From Pseudomonas sp. GM80 (lineage in GTDB: Bacteria; Pseudomonadota; Gammaproteobacteria; Pseudomonadales; Pseudomonadaceae): a stretch of DNA of 64,000 nt. Numbering within the stretch: position 1 is the first letter of the stretch; every line of letters starts with the position of its first letter. The stretch is from the NCBI RefSeq assembly GCF_000282515.1, contig NZ_AKJD01000042.1, forward strand, positions 1 through 64,000, written 5' to 3'. The notes beneath the pieces are model-generated. The model was given only the letters and a program-made list of their open reading frames with translations. It made no database searches and was not told the origin of the DNA. Both the position numbers and the translations under genes were made by a program. Positions 1-9,818 of this stretch are shown in pieces.

Positions 1-79
1 TGTAGGAGCTGCCGAAGGCTGCGATCTTTTGATTTTGTTTTTTAAGATCAAAAGATCGCAACCTTCGGCAGCTCCTACA
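1..79. repeat. REP-like inverted repeat downstream of pyrE
   Basis: The left arm reads TGTAGGAGCTGCCGAAGG and its reverse complement closes the element, with an AT-rich centre containing AAGATCAAAAGATC. The same family recurs at 13961-14048 and 21705-21829, and as a half element at 22481-22516. As the only palindrome after the pyrE stop it may also act as a transcription end or mRNA-stabilising hairpin. Confidence 0.85.
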
Positions 80-92
80 GAATGATGCCTTA

Positions 93-737
93 TCAGACGC
101 CGAATTGGGCGCGGTACGCTTCCACGGCCGGCAAGTGCTGCTTGAGTTGCGGATCATCCGCGAGGAACTCCAGCACCTGATTCAGCGACACAATGCTGAT
201 CACCGGAATGCCGAAATCACGCTCGACTTCCTGAATCGCCGACAACTCACCGTTGCCACGCTCCTGACGGTTCAGGGCGATCAGCACGCCGGCAGCCTTG
301 GCGCCGTCCTGCGAAGCAATGATTTGCATCACTTCACGGATCGCGGTGCCTGCGGTGATCACGTCGTCGATGATCAGCACGTCGCCGGTCAGCGGCGCGC
401 CAACCAGGCTGCCGCCTTCGCCGTGGGCCTTGGCTTCCTTGCGGTTGAAGCACCATGGCAGATCACGGTCGTGATGCTCGGCCAGTGCCACGGCGGTGGT
501 TGCCGCCAGCGGGATGCCTTTGTAGGCCGGGCCGAACAGAACGTCGAAGGGAATGCCGCTTTCGGCGATGGCTGCAGCGTAGAAACGCCCCAGTTGCGCC
601 AGGGCCGAGCCCGAGTTGAACAGGCCGGCGTTGAAGAAGTAAGGACTGGTGCGCCCGGACTTCAGGGTGAACTCACCGAAGCGCAAAACGCCGCGATCGA
701 TGGCAAAACGAATGAAATCGCGCTGATACGCTTGCAT
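93..737 (-). CDS. pyrE: Orotate phosphoribosyltransferase
   Basis: Transfers the phosphoribosyl group of PRPP to orotate, giving OMP in cytosolic de novo pyrimidine synthesis. The 214-residue product matches the family length. It contains the PRPP-binding loop [12 protein letters not shown] in its second half and the [11 protein letters not shown] substrate segment. The ATG at 737 (MQAYQRDF) is chosen over an upstream in-frame codon at 758 because it gives the E. coli-like length. It is divergent from crc with about 80 bp between them, the arrangement known in Pseudomonas. Confidence 0.97.
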   Translation of the reverse strand: MQAYQRDFIRFAIDRGVLRFGEFTLKSGRTSPYFFNAGLFNSGSALAQLGRFYAAAIAESGIPFDVLFGPAYKGIPLAATTAVALAEHHDRDLPWCFNRKEAKAHGEGGSLVGAPLTGDVLIIDDVITAGTAIREVMQIIASQDGAKAAGVLIALNRQERGNGELSAIQEVERDFGIPVISIVSLNQVLEFLADDPQLKQHLPAVEAYRAQFGV

Positions 738-819
738 GAAAAAAACCCCAAATACCACGGATTTAGCTAATTAGCTTGACGCCGTGTATCATACACGCAC
801 GCGATTTTTGGGGCCATTT

Positions 820-1599
820 ATGCGGATCATCAGTGTGAACGTCAATGGTATTCAGGCGGCAGTCGAGCGCGGTTTGCTCAGTTGGCTGCAAGCACAGAAT
901 GCCGACGTCATCTGCCTGCAGGACACCCGTGCCTCCGCCTTTGAACTGGATGACCCAGCCTTCCAACTGGATGGCTACTTCCTTTATGCCTGCGATGCTG
1001 AAGTCCCTGCCCAAGGCGGCGTGGCTTTGTATTCGCGGTTGCAACCGAAGGCTGTCATCAGCGGTCTCGGTTTCGAGACGGCCGACCGCTACGGGCGCTA
1101 CCTGCAAGCAGATTTCGACAAAGTCAGTATTGCCACCTTGCTGCTCCCTTCGGGGATGAACGGCGATGAGGACTTGAACCAGAAGTTCAAGCTCATGGAC
1201 GACTTCGGCAAGTACCTGGACAAACAGCGACGCAAACGTCGCGAGTACATTTATTGTGGCTCGCTATACGTGGCGCAGCAGAAGCTCGACATCAAAAACT
1301 GGCGCGACAGCCAGCAATCCCCGGGCTTCCTGGCGCCAGAACGCGCCTGGATGGACGAGATTGTCGGCAACATGGGTTATGTCGATGCCCTGCGCGAAGT
1401 CAGCCGTGAAGGCGACCAGTACAGCTGGTGGCCGGACAACGAGCAGGCCGAGATGCTCAATCTGGGCTGGCGCTTCGACTACCAGATCCTGACCCCGGGC
1501 CTGCGCCGCTTTGTACGCAGCGCACGCCTGCCACGTCAGCCACGGTTTTCGCAGCACGCGCCGCTGATCGTCGACTACGACTGGACGCTGACCATCTAA
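820..1599 (+). CDS. crc: Catabolite repression control protein Crc
   Basis: Crc works with Hfq to block translation of mRNAs carrying A-rich catabolite activity motifs, setting carbon-source preference in Pseudomonas. The 259-residue protein has the exonuclease/endonuclease/phosphatase fold (N-terminal MRIISVNVNGIQAA, CLQDTR, C-terminal SQHAPLIVDY) but is known not to act as a nuclease. An in-frame codon at 784 is not used: the ATG at 820 gives the exact family length and N-terminus. A strong hairpin with a T tract follows. Confidence 0.97.
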   Translation: MRIISVNVNGIQAAVERGLLSWLQAQNADVICLQDTRASAFELDDPAFQLDGYFLYACDAEVPAQGGVALYSRLQPKAVISGLGFETADRYGRYLQADFDKVSIATLLLPSGMNGDEDLNQKFKLMDDFGKYLDKQRRKRREYIYCGSLYVAQQKLDIKNWRDSQQSPGFLAPERAWMDEIVGNMGYVDALREVSREGDQYSWWPDNEQAEMLNLGWRFDYQILTPGLRRFVRSARLPRQPRFSQHAPLIVDYDWTLTI

Positions 1600-1615
1600 G
1601 CGTCTTTTCGCCGTA

Positions 1616-1657
1616 CAAAAAATGTCCGTATCGAGAGATGCGGGCATTTTTTTTCGA
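1616..1657. terminator. Bidirectional rho-independent terminator
   Basis: A 10-bp stem (AAAATGTCCG paired with CGGGCATTTT, one T-G wobble) around a 12-nt loop is flanked by an A tract on the left and eight Ts on the right. It sits between the convergent crc gene and the M24 gene and could end transcripts from both sides. Confidence 0.85.
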
Positions 1658-2848
1658 TCAAAGGATTGTTTGGCTGGCAATGTCTCTCGGCGCGCGGGTC
1701 AGGATGTCTGGCTTGTCGCCAATCACCACCGTGTCGTCGATACGGAAGCCCCCCAAGCCCCACTGAAAAATCCCCGGTTCCGCCGAATACACTTCGCCGG
1801 CCATCAATGCACGCGTGTTGAACGCCATGTCGTGGGGAAATTCGTGGCCGATCAAGCCAAGACCATGCCCCGTACGATGAATGATCAGATCGGCAACCCC
1901 GTGCCGCTCGAAAACCCCTTGCGCCGCCGCATCAATGGCGCAGACCGGATTGCCCGTTACCGCCGCTTCACACGCGGCTTCATTGGCTTCCCGTGCCGCT
2001 TCGTACAACTGGGCCTGGCGTGGCGAAGGCTTGCCACAAAACCATGTCCGCTCGTTCTCGATGATCAGACCGTTGATGCGCGGAATAATGATGTTCACCA
2101 GACCATGACCCTTTTCGATCCGTGCACCGCACTGTCGGCCATCGCCGTGAGGCGCACAGCTCGCCGGGCCGGACAGGGTGAAAAACTCTATGCACTGCAC
2201 ATCCTCTCCGGGGAAACGATTGGCCGCTTCCTCGACAAACAGCGCCGCCATGCTCATGTCCAGCTCCTGAACCAGCCGTCCGGGGCGGATATTTTCCCGG
2301 TAGCGATCCTGCAACCAGTCGGTCAGCGCGCAGGCTTCGCGCATTAGTCGGATTTCCTCCGCATGTTTGACCATTCGCAATGTGCGGCACTCTTCGGTCG
2401 CGTTTTGCAGCACCAACGATGGCAGCAAAGTGCCGACGCGAGCCAACGGCGCCGTGATCGCGTCGACGCCAATGCGCGACCGATGCAGCCCGGCATCTCG
2501 CAAAGATTGTGCGACCAGCTCACTCCACTGACTGACCAAGGGCAGGCGATTTTGCACACGCGGATGCTCGGCATAGAAACGCGCATCCTCGATCCATAGA
2601 CGCCCGGCCTCCTGGGTAAAACGCCAATGATGCGTCGATAGCTCATGAGCGATCACAAACGGCGCGCCGTTCCTCGGTACTACGCACAGAATCGGCCGTT
2701 CCCACGTCTCGACGTCGGTATTGAAGTTGGTCGCAAACTGGAAGAAGTCGCCCTGAGTGAACACCAGCGCATCAAAACCTTCGCGGTCCATCTGCGAGTA
2801 CATGAGTTGCAGACGGTAGTCGCGCACAGCGTGTCCGAGGTGTGCCAT
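1658..2848 (-). CDS. Creatinase-like M24 (pita-bread) hydrolase lacking metal ligands
   Basis: A 396-residue protein with an N-terminal creatinase-type domain (about 1-160) and a C-terminal pita-bread domain. Of the five metal ligands of M24 aminopeptidases, the first Asp is Asn252, the second aligns with Glu266 (ENERT) and the last Glu is Asp (FRIDD, about 371). His328 (RTGHGLG) and Glu357 (SAEPG) are kept, and His234 is present. Creatinase has the same pattern (Asn, ERT, SMEP), and metal-free members of this fold hydrolyse creatine or ectoine. The product is therefore more likely a C-N hydrolase of a small compound than a peptidase; the substrate is unknown. The ATG at 2848 has GGAG upstream. 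The adjacent AraC gene at 2943 may control it. Confidence 0.8.
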   Translation of the reverse strand: MAHLGHAVRDYRLQLMYSQMDREGFDALVFTQGDFFQFATNFNTDVETWERPILCVVPRNGAPFVIAHELSTHHWRFTQEAGRLWIEDARFYAEHPRVQNRLPLVSQWSELVAQSLRDAGLHRSRIGVDAITAPLARVGTLLPSLVLQNATEECRTLRMVKHAEEIRLMREACALTDWLQDRYRENIRPGRLVQELDMSMAALFVEEAANRFPGEDVQCIEFFTLSGPASCAPHGDGRQCGARIEKGHGLVNIIIPRINGLIIENERTWFCGKPSPRQAQLYEAAREANEAACEAAVTGNPVCAIDAAAQGVFERHGVADLIIHRTGHGLGLIGHEFPHDMAFNTRALMAGEVYSAEPGIFQWGLGGFRIDDTVVIGDKPDILTRAPRDIASQTIL

Positions 2849-2942
2849 TGGCTGGCTCCGTGTCGTAGAAGTGCGGACAGTGTTCAACGAGGGCAGAGTT
2901 GACGTCGCGCCGATCCTTGCTCAATTGCCGGTACTTTCTTGC

Positions 2943-3836
2943 TCAAGAGTTTTGCCGGGACTGACGAAAATCCGTCGGACTGATGCCATAGGCTTTACGA
3001 AAGACTCGGGCGAAATGGCTGGAATCGGCAAATCCACTTTCCAGGGCAACTTCCAAAACAGTCTTGCCGGAGATTTCCAAAGCGTTGCGTGCCCGTTGCA
3101 GGCGCACGGCAAGTACGTGAGCGTGAGGCGAAGTACCAAAGGCGCGTTTGAATTCGCGGGCGAAGTGGAATTCGCTCATCGCTGCGATCGCCGCCAACCG
3201 GGCGATGCAGAGTTTTTCGCAGGGGTGACGCTCAATGTAGCGCAGGGCATCCATCAGGCCTTGGCTGGCAACTCTTGGCTGGGTGCTCGAAAGCTCATAA
3301 CTGTTCAACAAATGAGCAATCAACACCTGAACACTTAGATCCGCCTGCTCACGGGCGCCCCGACTGTTGTCACCGATGGACAGCGCCAACTGCCGGGCAA
3401 GCAAATGAGCCACTCTGTCGTTTTGATACAGCGGCTGATGCGTCCCGCGAAACCCGGCAAAGTTAATCCCTTGATCCTGCGCCGCAGCGGTCAACGCCGG
3501 CATTGGTAAATGCACATGGAGGATGTCGAAAGCGCTACGAGTATCCCAGCTCGCGGATTGGCTGGGCTGCAGCAATCGCACCTGACCGCGGTGAATCGGG
3601 CCGTCCCACACCTGCTGGCCGCCAACAGCGGCACGCGACTGCATAGGCGCAAGCATCACGCTGAGCAAAACATGCTCGCGCGGTTCCGTGCGTTCAAAAC
3701 GATAACTGCCTGTGGAAAATCGCTGCCAACGGAACACCGCAGCACCGGTCGATTGCAGACCTGTGAGGGCAGCGGCGGGTTTCATCCGCCATTCCTCGGT
3801 TTGCTGCTCGATAGAAGACGCGACAGGCTGAGACAT
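2943..3836 (-). CDS. AraC-family transcriptional regulator
   Basis: 297 residues: a poorly conserved N-terminal sensing domain (about 1-185) and two C-terminal helix-turn-helix motifs (about 195-292) with the family signatures MSEFHFAREFKRAFG and SGFADSSHFARVFRKAYG. It lies immediately upstream of, and on the same strand as, the M24 hydrolase gene, which is the likeliest target. The effector molecule cannot be told from the sequence. Confidence 0.9.
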   Translation of the reverse strand: MSQPVASSIEQQTEEWRMKPAAALTGLQSTGAAVFRWQRFSTGSYRFERTEPREHVLLSVMLAPMQSRAAVGGQQVWDGPIHRGQVRLLQPSQSASWDTRSAFDILHVHLPMPALTAAAQDQGINFAGFRGTHQPLYQNDRVAHLLARQLALSIGDNSRGAREQADLSVQVLIAHLLNSYELSSTQPRVASQGLMDALRYIERHPCEKLCIARLAAIAAMSEFHFAREFKRAFGTSPHAHVLAVRLQRARNALEISGKTVLEVALESGFADSSHFARVFRKAYGISPTDFRQSRQNS

Positions 3837-3865
3837 TGCGCACTCCGCCCGTCAGGCCCGCGAGC

Positions 3866-4234
3866 CTACTTGATCAACCGCCAGGTAAACGGATACCGGT
3901 ATGGATACCCTTCGTTGGCCTTGACCCCGGCAATGATCGTCAACACCAGTGCGCCAATCGCCAAAATGCCAATCAGGAAGAAGCCGACGATCAGCACCAT
4001 CAGCAGGAAGCAGATCAACGAGGCAATCGCCACGGTGATCTGAAAATTCAGCGCCTCTTTGCCCTGGGCATCGATAAACGGATCCTTTTCACGCTTCATC
4101 TGCCAGAGGATCAATGGCCCGATCAGGTTGCCGAACGGAATCCAGATCCCCAGCAAGGCGGACAAGTGACAAAACATCGCCCACTGACGAACCTCCTGGC
4201 TCGGCTTGGGCAGTAGCTCTTGCTGGTCACTCAT
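3866..4234 (-). CDS. DUF4870 membrane protein
   Basis: 122 residues with three hydrophobic stretches (around 30-50, 68-92 and 92-108) and motifs of the Tic20-like DUF4870 family (MFCHLSALLG, PLILWQMKREKDPFID, QGKEALNFQ). The gene occurs between crc and rph in other Pseudomonas. Its function is unknown. The start ATG at 4234 follows a GGAG-like ribosome site. Confidence 0.9.
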   Translation of the reverse strand: MSDQQELLPKPSQEVRQWAMFCHLSALLGIWIPFGNLIGPLILWQMKREKDPFIDAQGKEALNFQITVAIASLICFLLMVLIVGFFLIGILAIGALVLTIIAGVKANEGYPYRYPFTWRLIK

Positions 4235-4261
4235 CGCTTTCTCCTTGCGGTTATGAGCCTG

Positions 4262-4984
4262 TCAGTCGGCCAGTGCGGCGTTCTGCAGTTCGAAGATCTC
4301 GTTCATGCCTTTCTTGGCCAGTTCCAGCATGGCGTTGAGGTCTTCCGGCTGGAACGGCGCGCCTTCAGCGGTGCCCTGCACTTCGATGAAACCACCGGTG
4401 CTGGTCATCACGACGTTGAGGTCGGTCTCGGCAGCGGAGTCTTCCAGGTAATCCAGATCCAGTACCGCTTCGCCCTGATACATGCCGACCGATACCGCGC
4501 CGATCATTTGCTTGAGCGGGTCGCCGCCCTTCAGGCCGCCGCGCTTCTTGATCACTTTCAGTGCGTCAACCAGAGCGACCATGGCGCCGGTGATGGACGC
4601 AGTGCGGGTGCCACCGTCAGCCTGGATCACGTCGCAGTCGACGTACAGGGTGACGTCGCCCAGCTTGGACATGTCCAGCGCAGCGCGCAGGGAGCGGCCG
4701 ATCAGACGCTGGATTTCCAGGGTGCGACCGCCTTGCTTGCCACGGCTCGCTTCACGCTGGTTACGCTCGCCAGTGGCGCGCGGCAGCATGCCGTACTCGG
4801 CGGTCAACCAGCCCTGGCCCTGACCCTTGAGGAAACGCGGCACACCGTTTTCGACGCTGACGGTGCAGATGACTTTGGTATCACCGAATTCGACCAGCAC
4901 CGATCCTTCGGCGTGTTTGGTGTAGTTGCGGGTAATGCGGATCGAGCGGAGCTGATCGGCAGCGCGACCACTTGGACGTTTCAT
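4262..4984 (-). CDS. rph: Ribonuclease PH
   Basis: Phosphorolytic 3'-5' exoribonuclease that trims tRNA precursors using inorganic phosphate. The 240-residue product begins [13 protein letters not shown] and shows the RNase PH core ([12 protein letters not shown], the [20 protein letters not shown] segment, [18 protein letters not shown]). The ATG at 4984 with upstream GGAG is preferred over an in-frame codon at 5092, which would add a non-conserved 36-residue leader. Divergent from yicC. Confidence 0.96.
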   Translation of the reverse strand: MKRPSGRAADQLRSIRITRNYTKHAEGSVLVEFGDTKVICTVSVENGVPRFLKGQGQGWLTAEYGMLPRATGERNQREASRGKQGGRTLEIQRLIGRSLRAALDMSKLGDVTLYVDCDVIQADGGTRTASITGAMVALVDALKVIKKRGGLKGGDPLKQMIGAVSVGMYQGEAVLDLDYLEDSAAETDLNVVMTSTGGFIEVQGTAEGAPFQPEDLNAMLELAKKGMNEIFELQNAALAD

Positions 4985-5254
4985 AGGAGATACCTGTACT
5001 GAGGACGGAAAACTGCCGAGCATTATAGAGCGCTGCACTGCGACTGGGCACTTGTTAAAAATTCGGGCCGACGATCGAAGGCCCTGAAACACGCATTACC
5101 GACGGGCTGCAGCCCTTTGTCACACCGTGTGTTTGGGCGCATTCGCCGCACTGCGCTACAATCCTGCGCCTTTGCTGCCAGTCGGCATAAATTCATTGAT
5201 ATCGCGCTTGCGGAACCCAGGTTTCGCGCCGATCTGCATTGCGAGGTTACCGCC

Positions 5255-6118
5255 ATGGTGCACAGCATGACCGCCTTCGCCCGCGTCGAGAAAGCCGGCG
5301 TCCAGGGCACCCTGAGCTGGGAACTGCGCTCGGTCAACAGCCGCTATCTGGAACCGCACCTGCGCTTGCCGGAAACCTTTCGCGACCTCGAAGGCGCGGT
5401 GCGTGAAGCGCTGCGTCAGGGCCTGTCGCGGGGCAAACTGGAATGCACCCTGCGTTTCACCGAAGAAAGCACCGGCAAAGCGCTGCAAGTCGACCGCGAG
5501 CGCGCCGCGCAACTGGTCGCCGCCGCCGAAACCATCGCCGGCCTGATCAAAAACCCGGCGGCACTGAACCCGCTGGAGGTGCTGGCCTGGCCCGGCGTGC
5601 TGGTCGGCGATGCAACCGACCCACAGGCGCTGAACGCCGAGGCGCTGGCCCTGTTCAATCAAGGCCTCAAAGAGTTGAAGGCCGGCCGCGAGCGCGAAGG
5701 CGCGGAGCTGGCCCGGTTGATCAATGAGCGCCTGACCTCGATCGAAGAAGACGTCGTGACCCTGCGTGAACTGGTGCCGCAAATGCTCGCGACCCAACGC
5801 CAGAAAGTCCTCGACCGCTTCGCCGACATGAAGGCCGAGCTCGATCCGCAGCGTCTGGAACAGGAAATGGTCATCCTCGCGCAAAAAAGCGACGTGGCCG
5901 AAGAGCTGGATCGCCTGAGCACCCACATCATCGAAGTGCGCCGGGTGCTCAAGTCCGGCGGTGCAGCCGGGCGTCGCCTCGACTTCCTGATGCAGGAGCT
6001 CAACCGCGAAGCCAACACACTGGGCTCCAAGGCCTTTGATCCGCGCAGCACCCAGGCCGCCGTCAACCTCAAGGTGTTGATCGAGCAGATGCGCGAACAA
6101 GTGCAGAACATTGAGTAA
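5255..6118 (+). CDS. yicC: YicC-family endoribonuclease
   Basis: 287 residues starting MVHSMTAFARVEK. The N-terminal YicC domain includes ELRSVNSRYLEPHLRLP, and the C-terminal DUF1732 domain includes RRLDFLMQELNREANTLGSK. The family is described as a Mn-dependent endoribonuclease (YicC/MicR). The ATG at 5255 matches the family N-terminus; 46 further open codons upstream are not conserved. It sits 12 bp ahead of gmk, suggesting co-transcription. Confidence 0.93.
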   Translation: MVHSMTAFARVEKAGVQGTLSWELRSVNSRYLEPHLRLPETFRDLEGAVREALRQGLSRGKLECTLRFTEESTGKALQVDRERAAQLVAAAETIAGLIKNPAALNPLEVLAWPGVLVGDATDPQALNAEALALFNQGLKELKAGREREGAELARLINERLTSIEEDVVTLRELVPQMLATQRQKVLDRFADMKAELDPQRLEQEMVILAQKSDVAEELDRLSTHIIEVRRVLKSGGAAGRRLDFLMQELNREANTLGSKAFDPRSTQAAVNLKVLIEQMREQVQNIE

Positions 6119-6751
<633 letters not shown>

Positions 6752-6770
6752 TCAGCACTTCCCAAAATGC

Positions 6771-6799
6771 CTGCAAGCGCTTTACATTGGTGCTTGCAG
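6771..6799 (+). terminator. Hairpin after gmk (weak terminator candidate)
   Basis: CTGCAAGC and GCTTGCAG form a perfect 8-bp stem around a 13-nt loop 19 bp after the gmk stop. There is no T tract, so it may be an attenuating or processing structure rather than a true terminator. Confidence 0.45.
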
Positions 6800-6918
6800 C
6801 GCGTTGAAGGGCTTGGTTAAAAAATCAGCGCTTCCCTAATCGCTGGTGATTTTTTAAACTGTTGAGTCCGCTCGCCCAACCGGGCAGCGCGCATATTGCA
6901 TTCGCTCCGAGGAATACC

Positions 6919-7182
6919 ATGGCCCGCGTAACCGTTGAAGACTGCCTGAACCACGTGGAAAACCGTTTTGAGCTGGTCATGCTCTCTACCAAACGTGCCC
7001 GTCAACTGGCCACCGGCGGCAAAGAGCCACTGGTTCAGTGGGAAAACGACAAGCCTACTGTTGTTGCCCTGCGTGAAATCGCTGAAGGCCTGATGAGCTA
7101 CGAGTTCATCGCCAACGCTGAAATCGTCGAAGACGAACCGCTGTTCGCAGCGTTCGAGGACGAGTCCAACGAGGCCGTCTAA
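6919..7182 (+). CDS. rpoZ: RNA polymerase omega subunit
   Basis: The 87-residue product starts [20 protein letters not shown] and contains ALREIAEGL, the usual omega sequence and length. It aids assembly of beta' into RNA polymerase and forms part of a ppGpp-binding site. The ATG at 6919 has GAGGAA upstream, whereas the extra 19 codons of the longer frame are not conserved. It lies between gmk and spoT. Confidence 0.97.
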   Translation: MARVTVEDCLNHVENRFELVMLSTKRARQLATGGKEPLVQWENDKPTVVALREIAEGLMSYEFIANAEIVEDEPLFAAFEDESNEAV

Positions 7183-7239
7183 GCCTATGCCTGGTCGACG
7201 TAGCACGGCGCGGGGTCACAACCTACGGCAGGAATTATC

Positions 7240-9345
7240 ATGCCGAGCATAGACGCCCTCGCCGATCGCTTATCGACCTACCTCGGCAACGACCAGGTCA
7301 ACCTGGTCCGCCGAGCGTATTTCTACGCCGAACAAGCCCATGACGGTCAACGCCGGCGCAGCGGCGAGGCGTACGTCACGCATCCTCTTGCGGTGGCCAA
7401 TATTCTTGCCGACATGCACATGGACCATCAGAGCCTGATGGCCGCGATGCTGCATGATGTGATCGAAGACACCGGTATCGCCAAAGAAGCGCTGCAAGCG
7501 CAGTTTGGTGAAACCGTGGCCGAACTGGTCGACGGGGTCAGCAAACTGACCCAGATGAATTTCGAGACCAAGGCCGAAGCCCAAGCCGAAAACTTCCAGA
7601 AAATGGCCATGGCCATGGCGCGCGACATTCGCGTGATCCTGGTCAAACTTGCCGACCGCCTGCACAACATGCGCACGCTGGAAGTGCTGTCCGGGGAAAA
7701 ACGCCGGCGCATCGCCAAGGAAACCCTCGAAATCTACGCGCCTATCGCCAACCGGCTGGGCATGCATGCGATCCGCATCGAATTCGAAGACCTCGGCTTC
7801 AAGGCCATGCACCCGATGCGTTCTGCGCGGATCTACCAGGCGGTCAAGCGCGCCCGGGGCAATCGCAAGGAAATCGTCAACAAGATCGAAGAATCCCTCG
7901 GCCATTGCCTCGCAATCGACGGCATCCAGGGTGAAGTCAGCGGTCGCCAGAAACACCTCTACGGCATCTACAAGAAAATGCGCGGCAAGCGTCGGGCCTT
8001 CAACGAGATCATGGACGTCTATGCGTTCCGGATCATCGTCGACAAGGTCGATACCTGCTACCGCGTGCTGGGTGCTGTACATAATTTGTACAAACCGTTG
8101 CCGGGGCGCTTCAAGGATTACATCGCGATCCCCAAGGCCAACGGCTATCAGTCGCTGCACACCACGCTGTTCGGCATGCACGGTGTACCGATCGAGATTC
8201 AAATCCGCACCCGCGAAATGGAAGAGATGGCCAACAACGGCATCGCTGCCCATTGGCTGTACAAATCCAGCGGTGACGAACAGCCGAAAGGCACTCACGC
8301 CCGCGCCCGCCAGTGGGTCAAAGGCGTGCTGGAAATGCAGCAACGTGCCGGCAACTCGCTGGAATTCATCGAGAGCGTGAAGATCGACCTGTTCCCGGAC
8401 GAGGTCTACGTGTTCACGCCGAAAGGCCGGATCATGGAGCTGCCGAAAGGCTCCACGGCGGTCGACTTTGCTTACGCGGTACACACCGACGTCGGCAACA
8501 GCTGCATCGCCTGCCGGATCAACCGTCGACTCGCACCGCTGTCCGAACCGCTGCAAAGTGGCTCCACGGTCGAGATCGTCAGCGCACCCGGCGCCCGGCC
8601 AAATCCGGCGTGGCTCAACTTTGTGGTCACCGGCAAGGCGCGTACGCACATCCGCCATGCGCTGAAACTGCAACGCCGCTCCGAATCCATCAGCCTCGGC
8701 GAACGCCTGCTGAACAAAGTCCTCAACGGTTTCGACAGTTCGCTGGAGAAGATCCCAGCCGAACGCGTCAAGGCGATGCTCACCGAGTACCGCCTCGAAC
8801 TGATCGAAGATTTGCTTGAAGACATTGGCCTCGGCAATCGCATGGCCTACGTGGTCGCCCGCCGCCTGCTCGGCGAAGGCGAACAGTTGCCAAGCCCTGA
8901 AGGCCCGCTGGCAATTCGCGGTACCGAAGGTCTGGTGCTGAGCTACGCCAAGTGCTGCACACCGATCCCGGGCGACCCGATTGTCGGGCATCTGTCGGCG
9001 GGCAAAGGCATGGTCGTGCACCTGGACAACTGCCGCAACATCAGCGAAATCCGGCACAACCCGGAAAAATGCATCCAGCTCTCGTGGGCCAAGGATGTCA
9101 CCGGCGAATTCAACGTCGAACTGCGCGTCGAGCTGGAACACCAGCGCGGCTTGATCGCCCTGCTGGCCAGCAGCGTCAACGCAGCCGACGGCAATATCGA
9201 GAAAATCAGCATGGACGAACGCGATGGTCGCATCAGCGTGGTCCAGTTGGTGGTCAGCGTCCACGACCGTGTGCACCTGGCCCGCGTGATCAAGAAGCTG
9301 CGCGCCTTGACCGGGGTGATCCGCATCACCCGGATGCGTGCATAA
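7240..9345 (+). CDS. spoT: Bifunctional (p)ppGpp synthetase/hydrolase SpoT
   Basis: 701 residues. The N-terminal HD hydrolase domain has His48, and His72-Asp73 in MLHDVIEDTG. It is followed by the RelA/SpoT synthetase domain (YAFRIIVD, KDYIAIPKANGYQSLH), a TGS domain (DLFPDEVYVFTPKG, about 385-450) and a C-terminal ACT domain (after about 625). Both catalytic sites look intact, so it should make and degrade (p)ppGpp, setting the response to starvation. ridA follows 24 bp downstream. Confidence 0.97.
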   Translation: MPSIDALADRLSTYLGNDQVNLVRRAYFYAEQAHDGQRRRSGEAYVTHPLAVANILADMHMDHQSLMAAMLHDVIEDTGIAKEALQAQFGETVAELVDGVSKLTQMNFETKAEAQAENFQKMAMAMARDIRVILVKLADRLHNMRTLEVLSGEKRRRIAKETLEIYAPIANRLGMHAIRIEFEDLGFKAMHPMRSARIYQAVKRARGNRKEIVNKIEESLGHCLAIDGIQGEVSGRQKHLYGIYKKMRGKRRAFNEIMDVYAFRIIVDKVDTCYRVLGAVHNLYKPLPGRFKDYIAIPKANGYQSLHTTLFGMHGVPIEIQIRTREMEEMANNGIAAHWLYKSSGDEQPKGTHARARQWVKGVLEMQQRAGNSLEFIESVKIDLFPDEVYVFTPKGRIMELPKGSTAVDFAYAVHTDVGNSCIACRINRRLAPLSEPLQSGSTVEIVSAPGARPNPAWLNFVVTGKARTHIRHALKLQRRSESISLGERLLNKVLNGFDSSLEKIPAERVKAMLTEYRLELIEDLLEDIGLGNRMAYVVARRLLGEGEQLPSPEGPLAIRGTEGLVLSYAKCCTPIPGDPIVGHLSAGKGMVVHLDNCRNISEIRHNPEKCIQLSWAKDVTGEFNVELRVELEHQRGLIALLASSVNAADGNIEKISMDERDGRISVVQLVVSVHDRVHLARVIKKLRALTGVIRITRMRA

Positions 9346-9369
9346 CTCAACCATTACAAGGAGTCATAC

Positions 9370-9750
9370 ATGACCAAGACCGTTATCACCAGCGACAAGG
9401 CCCCGGCCGCCATCGGCACTTACTCCCAGGCGGTCAAGGCAGGCAACACCGTTTACATGTCGGGTCAGATTCCACTGGACCCAAAAACCATGGAGCTGGT
9501 TGAAGGCTTCGAAGCCCAGACCGTCCAGGTGTTCGAGAACCTCAAAGCCGTGGCCGAAGCTGCCGGCGGTTCGTTCAAGGACATCGTCAAACTGAACATC
9601 TTCCTCACCGACCTGAGCCACTTCGCCAAGGTCAACGAGATCATGGGCAAATACTTCGACCAGCCGTACCCGGCTCGCGCCGCCATCGGCGTGGCTGCCC
9701 TGCCAAAGGGTTCGCAGGTTGAAATGGATGCCATTCTGGTCATCGAGTGA
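9370..9750 (+). CDS. ridA: RidA enamine/imine deaminase
   Basis: 126 residues. Hydrolyses reactive enamine/imine intermediates (for example 2-aminoacrylate) formed by PLP enzymes. It has the family signatures [20 protein letters not shown] and [15 protein letters not shown], the latter containing the catalytic Arg, and a C-terminal VEMDAI. An AAGGAG site lies 7 bp upstream of the ATG. It directly follows spoT, as in E. coli and P. aeruginosa. Confidence 0.96.
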   Translation: MTKTVITSDKAPAAIGTYSQAVKAGNTVYMSGQIPLDPKTMELVEGFEAQTVQVFENLKAVAEAAGGSFKDIVKLNIFLTDLSHFAKVNEIMGKYFDQPYPARAAIGVAALPKGSQVEMDAILVIE

Positions 9751-9756
9751 TGCGCA

Positions 9757-9781
9757 CGGCGCGGCCTTCAACGCCGCGCCG
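9757..9781 (+). terminator. GC-rich hairpin after ridA
   Basis: CGGCGCGG pairs perfectly with CCGCGCCG across a 9-nt loop, starting 6 bp after the ridA stop. No T tract follows, so intrinsic termination would be weak. Confidence 0.45.
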
Positions 9782-9818
9782 ACTGCTCTGCAAGAAAAGG
9801 TTTTGAAAGGATTCCACC

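Noticed and set aside
7270-9354. 694-codon open frame opposite spoT
   Set aside because: Shadow frame; SpoT domains are unambiguous on the plus strand.
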